Source: Proteobacteria bacterium UBA1844
GTDB lineage: Bacteria > Pseudomonadota > Gammaproteobacteria > Steroidobacterales > Woeseiaceae
Assembly (NCBI GenBank): GCA_002338615.1
Contig: DDIS01000148.1
Coordinates: forward strand, 1 to 6,716
Length of the DNA: 6,716 bases
Reading direction: 5' to 3'
Positions within the stretch are counted from its first letter, which is position 1. The number at the start of each line of letters is the position of its first letter. A program made the position numbers and the translations under genes. Positions 1 through 6,716 of this stretch are shown one piece after another. The notes beneath the pieces were generated by a model, which worked only from the letters and a program-made list of their open reading frames with translations, was not told where the DNA came from and searched no databases.

Positions 1-19
1 GGCTGGAAGCCGCTCCTAC
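1..19 (-). repeat. GTAG-type REP palindrome, cut by window edge
   Basis: Read on the minus strand from base 19, the sequence begins GTAGGAGCG and runs into a stem-loop: GGCT (11-8), loop TCC (7-5), AGCC (4-1), with the outer GC pair of the stem lost beyond base 1. The GTAG head followed by a short palindrome is the hallmark of REP elements known from Pseudomonas, Stenotrophomonas and related gammaproteobacteria, usually mobilised by RAYT transposases. A second copy with the same head and loop lies at 787-809. The copy is incomplete only because the window starts here. No RAYT gene is present in the window. Confidence 0.6.
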
Positions 20-78
20 GGACAGGATTGAGGCCGCTGGCACACAAATTGTCACGGATTCTAAAAAGAGCATGAGTT

Positions 79-762
79 ATGGCCATACAACTGCACTGTG
101 ACGGTGGACTGAAGAATGACGAGGGCGAGTCGCTCGCTCTTGAATGCCCGTATTGTGGTGTCTACGCCAACATGGCCCCGCAGGCCGTGCCGGACGCCGG
201 ACAACTGATTGCAACACGGCCGAAACACGTCGGGCTCGTGTACCAGTGCGATGCCTGCCGGGCCCCGGTATTTCTGCGTTTTGCGATCAAGGAATTTGGC
301 GAGCGCCATGTCGAGTTGTACCGCAATTTTGCAGAGCTCGAACGCCCGTCCGAGCGCTTTGCATTTTCCTATCTGCCACGCGCCACGGAAGTTTTGTTCA
401 GGGAAGCCTTGTCCTGTTATTCCACCAACAATTTCAATGCCTTTGCATCGATGTGTCGCCGCGCTGCTGCCAGCGCATTTCGTGATATGGGCGACGGTGG
501 CAAGATGCGTGCTTTCGACGAAGTGATGGTCGCGCAACGCATCGCCGAACTGGACGACGAGAGCTTTGCGCCCATCAAGACGATCATTTTCGAGGCCGGC
601 GGCAATAACGAGTTGCCGCTCCTGAATCGCACCCAGGCTGGCGTGCTTCTCGAAATCATGAAAGACCTTTTCTACCAGAGCTTTGTGCGCCGAGGAAAAC
701 TGACGCGCGCGCTCAAAGTCCGCCAGTTCTTCGTACAGGAAGGCAGCGCGCGCGGCGCCTAG
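79..762 (+). CDS. Zinc-ribbon protein with DUF4145 (HEPN-like) domain
   Basis: A complete 227-residue cytosolic protein of unknown function. The N-terminal part carries two CxxC knuckles, CPYC at residues 23-26 and CDAC at 57-60, which together should bind one zinc ion. From about residue 95 to 205 a helical region (FREALSCY, FNAFASMCRRAA, RDMG, then QAGVLLEIMKDLFYQ) matches the pattern of DUF4145, a HEPN-related helical fold. The RxxxxH ribonuclease motif of active HEPN proteins is not visible; the usual GNxAAH-like turn is replaced by GGNNELP near 175-180, so an enzymatic role is doubtful. The ATG at 79 is preferred: AAAGAG at 65-70 gives a fair ribosome site, and the ATG at 72 is out of frame and stops after nine codons. 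It is transcribed toward purL and framed by REP elements at 1-19 and 787-809. No convincing promoter hexamers were seen in 20-78. The family assignment is from recalled sequence pattern; the cellular role is unknown. Confidence 0.85.
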   Translation: MAIQLHCDGGLKNDEGESLALECPYCGVYANMAPQAVPDAGQLIATRPKHVGLVYQCDACRAPVFLRFAIKEFGERHVELYRNFAELERPSERFAFSYLPRATEVLFREALSCYSTNNFNAFASMCRRAAASAFRDMGDGGKMRAFDEVMVAQRIAELDDESFAPIKTIIFEAGGNNELPLLNRTQAGVLLEIMKDLFYQSFVRRGKLTRALKVRQFFVQEGSARGA

Positions 763-786
763 GCGGCACCGGGCAGGAAAATACCC

Positions 787-809
787 GTAGGAGCGCCGTC
801 CCGGCGCGA
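787..809 (+). repeat. GTAG-type REP palindrome between convergent genes
   Basis: GTAGGAGCG starts at 787 and leads into a perfect six-pair stem: GCGCCG (793-798), loop TCC (799-801), CGGCGC (802-807), then GA. It shares the GTAG head, loop and spacing with the partial copy at 1-19, while the stem bases differ in a paired way (GCGGCT/AGCC.. there). It sits in the 75-base gap between the stop codons of the DUF4145 gene and purL, the usual place for REP elements. There, such hairpins can slow 3' exonucleases or affect readthrough. There is no T-run, so it is not a standard intrinsic terminator for either gene. A small tandem duplication, TTGGTCG twice, follows at 810-823. Confidence 0.65.
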
Positions 810-837
810 TTGGTCGTTGGTCGTGCCGGATCCGCTA

Positions 838-3800
838 CTAGTTTATTGCGGCCCTGGCGTTCCGGAACATGCGCATCCAGGGGCTGTCTTCGCCCCAGTC
901 CGGAGGGTGCCAGGAATTCTGCGTGGTCAAGGCAACCCGTTCCGGGTGCGGCATCATGATCGTTACTCGGCCGTCTTCGTTCGACAGCGCGCAGATACCG
1001 TCATGCGAACCGTTCGGATTCGCGGGATAGGAATCCGCAACATTGCCATAATTATCTACGTAGCGCGCTGCGATTGTGTACGACGATGCGTACCGGTCAG
1101 CATCGCTGTCGAAAGTGGTACGCCCTTCGCCGTGCGAAGTTGCAATCGGCATTCGCGACCCTGCCATGCCGCGTAGCAACAGGGACGGGCTCTCGAGAAT
1201 TTCGACAAGACTAAGTCGCGCTTCAAACTGATCGGACTTGTTCTTCAGGAATCGTGGCCAGCTTTCTGCGCCGGGGATCAGCTCGCGCAGTTGCGACATC
1301 ATCTGGCAACCGTTGCAAATGCCCAATGCAAACGTGTCATTGCGCGAAAAAAATGCCGCAAATGCATCGTACAGTTTCGCATGGTACAGAATGGATCTTG
1401 CCCATCCGCCGCCTGCACCCAGTACGTCGCCAAAGGAGAACCCGCCACAAGCAACAAGCCCCTGGTAGTGGCTGAGTTCATCGCGCCCGTGCAAAAGGTC
1501 ACTCATATGCACATCGACGACCCTGAAGCCTGCACGAATGAATGCAGCTGCCATTTCATACTGGCTGTTCACGCCCTGTTCCCGCAGGATCGCGACCGCC
1601 GGTTGTGTCGCGCTGCGATATGCACGGGACAGGTCGTCATTCATGTCAAAACTCAGCACAATATTGAGTCCCGGGTCGCGGTCATCCTGGATGCTGTCGA
1701 ATTCTTCTTTGGCTGTAACCGGATTGTCGCGCAGCGCCTGGATCCGGTAGCTCATTTCCGACCACTCACGTTGCAATACTCGGCGCTCGAACTCCAGCAC
1801 TGTCCCATCGTCGTTGCGCACGCTGAGGCGGGCATCGCGCACGATGCGACCAATTGCATCGGCGCGAACGCCGTGCCTGTCAAGCACCATCTGCACCTGG
1901 GTCAACTGGGATTTTGCAACCTGCAGCACGACCCCCAGTTCCTCCGAGAACAGTGCACCGAGCACCTGCCGACTGTCGCCCTGCAAGTGCAACGTGGCGC
2001 CGAGGCGACTTGCGAACATCATCTCGGCGACTGTTACAAACAAGCCACCGTCACTGCGATCGTGACAGGCGAGCAGCATGTCGCGTTCATTCAATTCCTG
2101 GACTGTTGCAAACAGGTTTTTGAGAAGAGCCGGATCGTCAAGGTCGGGGGCGATGCCACCCGGGCGTCCATACGCCTGTGCGAGACAGGACCCGCCGAGA
2201 CGATTCTGACCTTTACCAAGATCGATCAGCAACAGGTAGCTCGGCTCGTCAATGCGTTGCAGTTCGGGCGTCAGGTGTCGCCGCACATCGGAAACCGGGG
2301 CGAACGCGGACACGATCAGCGAAACCGGGGCCACGACCTGGTACTCCTCACCGTCATGCTGCCAGCTGGTCCGCATCGACAGGGAGTCCTTGCCCACTGG
2401 GATGGCGATGCCGAGCGCACGACACAGCTCATCGCCAACGGCTTTGACCGTATCAAACAAGCGCGCATCCTCGCCCGGGTGACCTGCAGCAGCCATCCAG
2501 TTTGCTGATAACTTGATATCGCCCAGCTTGGCAATCGGCGCCGCCATGATGTTGGTAATCGCCTCTGCCACCGCCATGCGACCCGATGCCGGGGCATTCA
2601 GGACAGCAAGCGGCGTACGCTCGCCCATAGCCATTGCCTCGCCGGTCGTCGCGCCGAACCCGGACGCGGTAATTGCGAGGTCGCTCACCGGTACTTGCCA
2701 TGGCCCGACGAGCTGGTCGCGCACGCTGAGCCCACCCACTGTTCGATCGCCGATATGAATCAGGAAAGCTTTGTTCGCAACCGCCGGAAAGCGCAGCACG
2801 CGAAGCGCCGCCTGCTCCAGGTCAATGCCGGAGAGGTTGAGCTCCGTCACAGGCGGATCGACGCGTGACACATCACGCAACATCTTTGGCGGATTACCCA
2901 GCAGCATCGACATCGGCATATCTATCGGCCGAGTACCGAAGTCGCGATCGCTGACCTGCAGTTGTTCGTTTTCCGTCAGCGTTCCTATAACGGCTACGGG
3001 GCACCGCTCGCGAGCGCAAAGCGCGCGGAATTCCTCGACGCGTGTCGCGTGCACGATCAGTACGTAGCGCTCCTGTGCTTCATTGCACCAGATTGCAAGC
3101 GGCGACATACCCGGCTCGGCATTGTCAATATCACGCAATTCAATCGTTGCGCCGAGTTTGCTGTGATCGACCGCTTCGGGCACGGCATTCGAAAGTCCGC
3201 CCGCGCCTACGTCATGAATCAGAAGTATCGGGCTTGCCTCGCCCATCGCCGTGCAACGGTCGATAACCTCCTGCGCACGTCGTTCCATTTCGGGGTTTCC
3301 GCGCTGCACCGATGCATAATCAAGCTCCGCATTCGATGTGCCGCTTGCGACGCTGGACGCCGCCCCGCCACCCAGGCCGATCAACATGGCCGGTCCGCCA
3401 ATGATCAATATCTTTGCGCCTGCCGGCACGTCAATCTTGCGCGCATGTTCGGGACGCACGTTGCCTACGCCACCCGCGATCATGATCGGCTTGTGATAGC
3501 CGCGAATTTCATGGCTCGGTAAGCCCGGCACCGATGCCTCGAAGGTGCGGAAATAACCGCACAGACTCGGCCGCCCGAATTCGTTGTTAAACGCGGCAGC
3601 GCCAAGCGGGCCGTCCGTCATAATTTCGAGTGGCGTTGCCAATCGCTCCGGGTGCGGAAAATCAAACTCCCAGGCCTGCTTGTATTTCGGAATCCGTAAA
3701 TGTGACACGGTGAATCCTGACAAACCGGCCTTGGGCCGCGCGCCCAGTCCCGTTGCGCCCTCGTCGCGAATTTCGCCACCGGCACCGGTTGCAGCGCCTG

Positions 3801-4755
3801 CAAAGGGTGAGATGGCCGTCGGGTGGTTGTGCGTCTCCACCTTCAACAGGATATGGATCGCTTCTTCACTGAAACTGTATTCCCGGCTTTCAGGCGCTGG
3901 TGCCAGCCGCCGACCTGCCGGACCTTCGATCACCGCGGCGTTGTCCGTATACGCGGACATGACGCCGGCCGGACTCGCGTCGGTCGTCGAGCGAATCATT
4001 GGAAACAGGCGCTGACCGGTTGCCTCACCGTCGATAAGCCACTCGGCATTGAAAATCTTGTGCCGGCAGTGTTCTGAATTCGCCTGCGCGAACATCATCA
4101 ATTCGGCATCAGTCGGGTCGCGTCCGAGAACGCGGTAGTTCTCCAGCAAATACGCGATTTCGTCCACCGACAACGCGAGTCCGAGTTCGGTGTTGGCCTC
4201 CTCCAGCGCGGCCCTGCCGTCAGAACCGAGCGTAATGACACCGAGAGGCGCCGGTTCCTGTGCGGCAAACAGCAACTCTGCGTCGTCGCCATCACCGAAT
4301 ACGGCTTCGGTCATGCGATCGAACAGTAGCGGCGCGAGATTGTACGCGTCCTGCTTGGTAGCAGCGCCGCTAAACTGGATGCCGTAACAAATGCCCCGCT
4401 CGATTCGTGCGACGCTGGTCAGCGCACAGGCGCGCGCGATCTCGGTTGCTTTCGAGGACCAGGGGGAGATAGTGCCCGGCCTTGGCGTCACAATGACCGT
4501 TTGTGCGCCTGGCGGCAGTGTCGCCGGCTTTTCGCCGGACAGCAATAATCCATCGAGCCGTTGCTGATCTGGTTTCGACAGAGGCTTGCCCAGCTGCGTG
4601 AAATAACTGTAGCGTGCCTTGATGCCAAGGACGCGTGCGTCCTGCCGCCTGAGTTTGCGGGTCAGTTTCTCCAGCCGGAAGGCCGATAATGCAGCAGGGC
4701 CAGCCAGCTCCAAGATCAGTTTGGAGGTGTTGGCCACTTGTGCAGGTTCTGACAA
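838..4755 (-). CDS. purL: Phosphoribosylformylglycinamidine synthase (FGAM synthetase)
   Basis: Full-length 1305-residue PurL; the E. coli enzyme is 1295. In the cytosol it converts FGAR, glutamine and ATP to FGAM, glutamate, ADP and phosphate (EC 6.3.5.3), the fourth step of de novo IMP synthesis. Domains in order: PurS-like N-terminal domain (about 17-160), linker, a tandem pair of AIRS-like synthetase halves (about 220-1010) and a class I glutamine amidotransferase (about 1052-1305). Visible signatures include [12 protein letters not shown] (222-233), KVETHNHP (305-312), [11 protein letters not shown] (514-524), GPWQVPV (684-690), [12 protein letters not shown] (752-763), PVGKDSLSM (786-794) and HDRSDGG (898-904). 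The amidotransferase triad is Cys1147 (GICNGC), His1270 and Glu1272 (PHPE), matching Cys1135, His1260 and Glu1262 of the E. coli/Salmonella enzymes. The start is uncertain: no ATG fits, the frame is closed by TGA upstream at 4785-4783, and TTG at 4755 is the first usual start; GTG at codon 7 is an alternative. The ribosome site is weak (CGGA). No frameshift or missing motif was seen. Confidence 0.98.
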   Translation of the reverse strand: MSEPAQVANTSKLILELAGPAALSAFRLEKLTRKLRRQDARVLGIKARYSYFTQLGKPLSKPDQQRLDGLLLSGEKPATLPPGAQTVIVTPRPGTISPWSSKATEIARACALTSVARIERGICYGIQFSGAATKQDAYNLAPLLFDRMTEAVFGDGDDAELLFAAQEPAPLGVITLGSDGRAALEEANTELGLALSVDEIAYLLENYRVLGRDPTDAELMMFAQANSEHCRHKIFNAEWLIDGEATGQRLFPMIRSTTDASPAGVMSAYTDNAAVIEGPAGRRLAPAPESREYSFSEEAIHILLKVETHNHPTAISPFAGAATGAGGEIRDEGATGLGARPKAGLSGFTVSHLRIPKYKQAWEFDFPHPERLATPLEIMTDGPLGAAAFNNEFGRPSLCGYFRTFEASVPGLPSHEIRGYHKPIMIAGGVGNVRPEHARKIDVPAGAKILIIGGPAMLIGLGGGAASSVASGTSNAELDYASVQRGNPEMERRAQEVIDRCTAMGEASPILLIHDVGAGGLSNAVPEAVDHSKLGATIELRDIDNAEPGMSPLAIWCNEAQERYVLIVHATRVEEFRALCARERCPVAVIGTLTENEQLQVSDRDFGTRPIDMPMSMLLGNPPKMLRDVSRVDPPVTELNLSGIDLEQAALRVLRFPAVANKAFLIHIGDRTVGGLSVRDQLVGPWQVPVSDLAITASGFGATTGEAMAMGERTPLAVLNAPASGRMAVAEAITNIMAAPIAKLGDIKLSANWMAAAGHPGEDARLFDTVKAVGDELCRALGIAIPVGKDSLSMRTSWQHDGEEYQVVAPVSLIVSAFAPVSDVRRHLTPELQRIDEPSYLLLIDLGKGQNRLGGSCLAQAYGRPGGIAPDLDDPALLKNLFATVQELNERDMLLACHDRSDGGLFVTVAEMMFASRLGATLHLQGDSRQVLGALFSEELGVVLQVAKSQLTQVQMVLDRHGVRADAIGRIVRDARLSVRNDDGTVLEFERRVLQREWSEMSYRIQALRDNPVTAKEEFDSIQDDRDPGLNIVLSFDMNDDLSRAYRSATQPAVAILREQGVNSQYEMAAAFIRAGFRVVDVHMSDLLHGRDELSHYQGLVACGGFSFGDVLGAGGGWARSILYHAKLYDAFAAFFSRNDTFALGICNGCQMMSQLRELIPGAESWPRFLKNKSDQFEARLSLVEILESPSLLLRGMAGSRMPIATSHGEGRTTFDSDADRYASSYTIAARYVDNYGNVADSYPANPNGSHDGICALSNEDGRVTIMMPHPERVALTTQNSWHPPDWGEDSPWMRMFRNARAAIN

Positions 4756-4794
4756 TGCAATATCCGGGCAAATGCCGCGTCACGGGAATCGCGG

Positions 4795-4822
4795 ATGATA
4801 CCGAAGCAACCTTGAGAGGCAA
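4795..4822 (-). promoter_or_regulatory. Putative sigma-70 promoter of purL
   Basis: On the minus strand a -35-like TTGCCT (4822-4817, four of six consensus bases) is followed by a 16-base spacer and a -10-like TATCAT (4800-4795, five of six). Transcription would begin near 4788, giving a leader of about 30 bases before the TTG start at 4755. The position in the 102-base gap between DUF1820 and purL suggests purL can be expressed independently of DUF1820. No match to the E. coli PurR operator was seen around it. This is pattern matching only. Confidence 0.35.
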
Positions 4823-4824
4823 TA

Positions 4825-4841
4825 GCCGGACCCGGGCCGGC
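4825..4841 (-). terminator. GC-rich hairpin after DUF1820, weak terminator candidate
   Basis: On the minus strand GCCGG (4841-4837) and CCGGC (4829-4825) can pair around a seven-base loop. The hairpin begins 16 bases after the DUF1820 stop codon and ends just before the putative purL -35 box. It is therefore well placed to separate the two transcripts, but the stem is only five pairs and no U-run follows, so a role in termination is uncertain. Confidence 0.2.
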
Positions 4842-4857
4842 GGCATTTGGCCGCACG

Positions 4858-5190
4858 TCAGGTCTTTTTGTCGCCCGGCGGGTACATCGGCATCGGAAAT
4901 TGCGCCACGTTGCCGCCTTCGAGCTTGGACACCTTGGCCGTACCCTGCTTGTCGACTTCGTCAATGCGTACGATCGAATGCAGCGGCAGATAGCTGCGCC
5001 GCACATTCTCGAACTCGGTTTTAATTTTTTCCTCGGAAGGATCGACGACCACTGAGCTGCGCTCGCCAAAAACGAGTTGCTCCACCTCGATGAAACCAAA
5101 CAGCGTGCCGTGGCTGATATTCCTCGCGTAGATCTCGAAAACCTGTCCCTGGCTCATGAAAATCACTTTGTACAGTTTCTTGTCGCTCAT
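4858..5190 (-). CDS. DUF1820 family protein
   Basis: A complete 110-residue soluble protein of unknown function. Its core is strongly conserved with the DUF1820 family, small proteins I know mainly from gammaproteobacteria: LYKVIFMSQGQVFEIYAR near residues 6-23, FGFIEVEQLVFGERSSVVVD (31-50), PSEEKIKTEF (51-60), and LPLHSIVRIDEVDKQGTAKV (68-87), with the characteristic FPMPM near 98-102. Length and ends fit the family. There is no signal peptide, membrane segment or recognisable catalytic motif; the strand-rich pattern suggests a small beta-barrel-like or ligand/nucleic-acid-binding fold, which is inference. The ATG at 5190 follows GGACGAGA, an acceptable ribosome site. It lies 102 bases upstream of purL on the same strand, so partial co-transcription is possible, and it is divergent from tagH. 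The family call is strong; the function is not known to me. Confidence 0.93.
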   Translation of the reverse strand: MSDKKLYKVIFMSQGQVFEIYARNISHGTLFGFIEVEQLVFGERSSVVVDPSEEKIKTEFENVRRSYLPLHSIVRIDEVDKQGTAKVSKLEGGNVAQFPMPMYPPGDKKT

Positions 5191-5240
5191 TCTCGTCCGT
5201 TATCCTGACCGCAATGGACCGAATTGATGCCGGCGCTGAC

Positions 5241-5246
5241 ACTATA
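5241..5246 (-). promoter_or_regulatory. Candidate -10 box for DUF1820
   Basis: TATAGT on the minus strand matches five of six -10 consensus bases and would start transcription near 5234, about 44 bases before the DUF1820 ATG at 5190. No good -35 hexamer occurs at 16-18 bases spacing, and the upstream GGT only partly resembles an extended -10. Hence the low confidence. Confidence 0.2.
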
Positions 5247-5317
5247 ACCGGTTGCGAGCAGCACCAGATTCGATAAAGGCGCGTAGTTTACCGAACCCGG
5301 GCCTGACGCGGTAGAAA

Positions 5318-5345
5318 TCGAAAGGGCGGAAAGTACGGGTATATT
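5318..5345 (+). promoter_or_regulatory. Candidate sigma-70 promoter toward tagH
   Basis: TCGAAA (5318-5323, four of six -35 bases), a 16-base spacer and TATATT (5340-5345, five of six -10 bases) would place the start near 5352, giving a leader of about 140 bases for tagH. The TTTTG/CAAAA dyad at 5351-5364 would then sit at the transcription start, where an operator could act. It competes with the sigma-54-like site further down; either or neither may be real. Confidence 0.22.
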
Positions 5346-5407
5346 TGGTCTTTTGATCGCAAAATTGGCTGTAAGGCGTTGCGGCCCTGGCTGATTATGT
5401 GAACTAC

Positions 5408-5424
5408 TTGGCATCGCAAGGGCT
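5408..5424 (+). promoter_or_regulatory. Sigma-54-like -24/-12 site upstream of tagH
   Basis: TTGGCA (5408-5413) carries the -24 GG at 5410-5411, and the -12 GC lies at 5422-5423 followed by T, with exactly ten bases between GG and GC as sigma-54 promoters require. The -24 half is a good match; the -12 half has GG in place of the usual TT before GC. Transcription would start near 5435, about 58 bases before the tagH ATG. Sigma-54 control is known for several T6SS clusters, which adds some weight. No activator site was identified. Confidence 0.27.
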
Positions 5425-5492
5425 TGAAACTCGTCAATATTCGGGATGAGGATCCGTAACAGTGCGGAATTCAGCCGCTACCCGGACTATTT

Positions 5493-6716
5493 ATGCCATT
5501 GCAACTCGAAATCATCAGCGAGCATCGCGACATCGTCGGCGATGACGCTGTGCACGAGTTTTCTGAAGACGGCGGCACGATCGGTCGCGCGCTCGAAAAT
5601 GAATGGATCCTGCCGGATCCCGACCGGTATATCTCCGGATGCCATGCCGCCATCGACCACAAGGGCGGAATTTATTACCTTGCCGACCTCAGCACCAATG
5701 GCGTGTACGTTAACGATGAGTACGAACCGATTGGCAAAGGCAATCCGCGCCGCTTGTTTAACGGTGATCACCTGCGGATGGGCAACTTCGAAATGCGGGT
5801 CGCAATCGATCAGGGCGAGAGCATCGTTATGCCGCAGGAGGGCGAGCAGACCGTCGTTCCCGATCGCATCGAATTGCAGGTCCCTGAGGTGTCCCTCGTA
5901 ACCGGTGTGCAACTGCTGGACGAGGAAGCAATTACGGGCGATGAGGAGTTTGAATTCGCACTCGCGAGCATTCGGCCCGCCGTTCCTGTGCCGATTGTTG
6001 CGGCGCCCGAACCGGAGCCGGCCAGGGAACCCGAAGTCAATATTACGGCGCGCGAAAAAGCTCCGGTTACACCCGAAGACCTGTTCGATTCGTTCCTTGA
6101 CGGCGTCGGCGTCAGTCGTGCCGATCTTCATCCCGATATCGACCCTGTTGAGGTCATGCAAAACGCGGGTGAAGTCCTGAAAGAGTTTGTGGAAGGTATC
6201 AACCGCCTGCTAGCGAGTCGCAGTAACCTGAAGATGGCGTTCAGTCTTGACCAGACCACAATTTTGCCGCGCCACAACAACCCTTTGAAGCTGTCGCAGA
6301 ACGTGCAGGACTCGATCAAGCAATTGCTGGTCGGACACGAAGGCGAATATCTTGGTCCGCGGGACGCCGTGCGCGAAGCTTGCCGTGACCTGCTGCATCA
6401 CCAGGACGCATTTATCGATGCCATGAGCGCCGCATTTACTGAATTCGCCGACCGTTTCGAGCCGGACGAACTCCTGGCAGGGTTCAACCGCAACCTCGAC
6501 GCAAAACCACTGCTCGGCTTTCTGAACAAGTTGAAATACTGGCAGCTTTACTGCGACCTGTACCCCGTGCTCACGAACAAGGGCGATGGACGTTACCCGC
6601 AACTACTCGCCGAGGAATTCGTCAAATCCTACGAACGGCAGATTGCCGAATTCAAACGTCAGGATGCGGCCCGCCCGGTACCGTCAACGACCGCAACGCG
6701 ACCGGCAGCCCCTGCC
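5493..6716 (+). CDS. tagH: T6SS-associated FHA domain protein TagH (3' end beyond window)
   Basis: An open frame of 408 codons that runs off the right edge without a stop. TagH/Fha is a cytosolic scaffold of the type VI secretion system; in systems such as Pseudomonas aeruginosa HSI-I, Fha1 is phosphorylated by PpkA and dephosphorylated by PppA to control assembly. Residues about 1-105 form an FHA domain: GGTIGR (27-32), LPDPDRYISGCH (40-51) with the phosphopeptide-contacting Ser48 and His51, STNG (67-70) and Asn74. Residues about 110-200 are an acidic, Pro/Ala-rich linker. Residues about 215-390 match the conserved C-terminal domain of T6SS FHA proteins: LKMAFSLDQT (246-255), NNPLK (262-266), AVREACRDLLHHQ (292-304), FEPDELLAGF (322-331), LKYWQLYCDLYP (347-358) and EEFVKSYERQIAEF (374-387). 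After 390 a Pro/Ala/Thr-rich tail begins and continues out of view. The ATG at 5493 is the first start after an in-frame TAA at 5457-5459, with GGAC upstream as a weak ribosome site. It is divergent from DUF1820; further T6SS genes are expected to the right. Confidence 0.93.
   Translation, partial: MPLQLEIISEHRDIVGDDAVHEFSEDGGTIGRALENEWILPDPDRYISGCHAAIDHKGGIYYLADLSTNGVYVNDEYEPIGKGNPRRLFNGDHLRMGNFEMRVAIDQGESIVMPQEGEQTVVPDRIELQVPEVSLVTGVQLLDEEAITGDEEFEFALASIRPAVPVPIVAAPEPEPAREPEVNITAREKAPVTPEDLFDSFLDGVGVSRADLHPDIDPVEVMQNAGEVLKEFVEGINRLLASRSNLKMAFSLDQTTILPRHNNPLKLSQNVQDSIKQLLVGHEGEYLGPRDAVREACRDLLHHQDAFIDAMSAAFTEFADRFEPDELLAGFNRNLDAKPLLGFLNKLKYWQLYCDLYPVLTNKGDGRYPQLLAEEFVKSYERQIAEFKRQDAARPVPSTTATRPAAPA

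Larger units (their letters stand above)
5191..5492. other. Divergent intergenic region between DUF1820 and tagH
   Basis: This 302-base stretch must hold the promoters of both flanking genes. It contains an AT-richer patch (about 5334-5370) and a short dyad, TTTTG-ATCG-CAAAA (5351-5364), that could be an operator half-site arrangement. Promoter-like candidates, listed separately, lie at 5241-5246 (minus), 5318-5345 (plus) and 5408-5424 (plus). A 75-codon minus-strand open frame (5414-5187) overlaps the DUF1820 start by ATGA but has no recognisable protein features and is not called. No RNA gene or transposon end was seen. Confidence 0.6.

Noticed and set aside
61..537. A 158-codon minus-strand frame opposite the DUF4145 gene
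   Set aside because: The plus-strand frame has paired CxxC motifs, a ribosome site and family resemblance; the antisense frame has none of these.
787..809. The hairpin as a bidirectional intrinsic terminator for the DUF4145 gene and purL
   Set aside because: No T-run follows the stem on either strand, and the GTAG head and similarity to the copy at 1-19 explain it better as a REP element.
1291..2508. A 405-codon open frame on the plus strand opposite purL
   Set aside because: It lies wholly antisense to strongly conserved purL coding sequence, its translation resembles no family and is rich in Cys/His/Gln runs typical of reversed codons, and it has no clear ribosome site. It is a shadow of purL codon bias.
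5187..5414. A 75-codon minus-strand frame overlapping the DUF1820 start by ATGA
   Set aside because: The ATGA overlap looks like translational coupling, but the peptide has no recognisable domain, signal peptide or convincing ribosome site, and it occupies the region where promoters for two divergent genes must lie.
5446..5901. A 151-codon plus-strand frame starting at 5446 and overlapping tagH
   Set aside because: It is in a different frame from tagH, its Ser/Arg/Thr-rich translation shows no domain, and the tagH frame explains the region fully.
5487..6161. A 224-codon minus-strand frame opposite tagH
   Set aside because: It is antisense to the FHA domain, linker and start of the C-terminal domain of tagH, whose frame is supported by family motifs along its whole length.
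1..6716. CRISPR arrays, tRNA or rRNA genes, insertion sequences, riboswitches
   Set aside because: No regularly spaced repeats, no RNA-gene cores, no transposase frames or terminal repeats, and no purine-riboswitch-like leader before purL were seen on either strand.

Overview
The window looks like a chromosomal segment of a gammaproteobacterium. The evidence is a large single-chain PurL of the proteobacterial type, a DUF1820 protein very close to those of Pseudomonas-like gammaproteobacteria, a zinc-ribbon/DUF4145 protein, GTAG-type REP palindromes, and a type VI secretion (T6SS) FHA protein. The genus cannot be fixed from the sequence. The DNA is moderately GC-rich and codon use looks even across the genes, so nothing by eye marks recent transfer.

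Layout, left to right. Bases 1-19 are the cut end of a REP-like palindrome. A plus-strand gene (79-762) encodes a zinc-ribbon/DUF4145 protein. A 75-base convergent gap (763-837) holds a second REP-like palindrome in the opposite orientation. The large purL gene (4755-838, minus strand) fills the middle. A 102-base gap upstream of it carries a plausible sigma-70 promoter and a weak GC hairpin. Next comes the small DUF1820 gene (5190-4858, minus strand). A 302-base divergent intergenic region (5191-5492) separates it from tagH (5493 to the window end, plus strand), which encodes the T6SS FHA-domain protein and runs off the right edge.

How the genes relate. PurL performs the fourth step of de novo purine synthesis and appears complete, with all amidotransferase and synthetase signatures. 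DUF1820 lies upstream on the same strand and may be co-transcribed with it, although purL seems to have its own promoter. tagH belongs to a different process (post-translational control of T6SS assembly) and probably opens or sits within a T6SS cluster to the right of the window. The DUF4145 gene is a separate unit framed by the two REP elements.

I found no convincing undescribed system. The most useful second-look items are the two covarying REP palindromes facing each other across the DUF4145 gene, the T6SS boundary at purL/DUF1820 with a possible sigma-54 site, and the DUF4145 protein, which lacks the HEPN catalytic motif.
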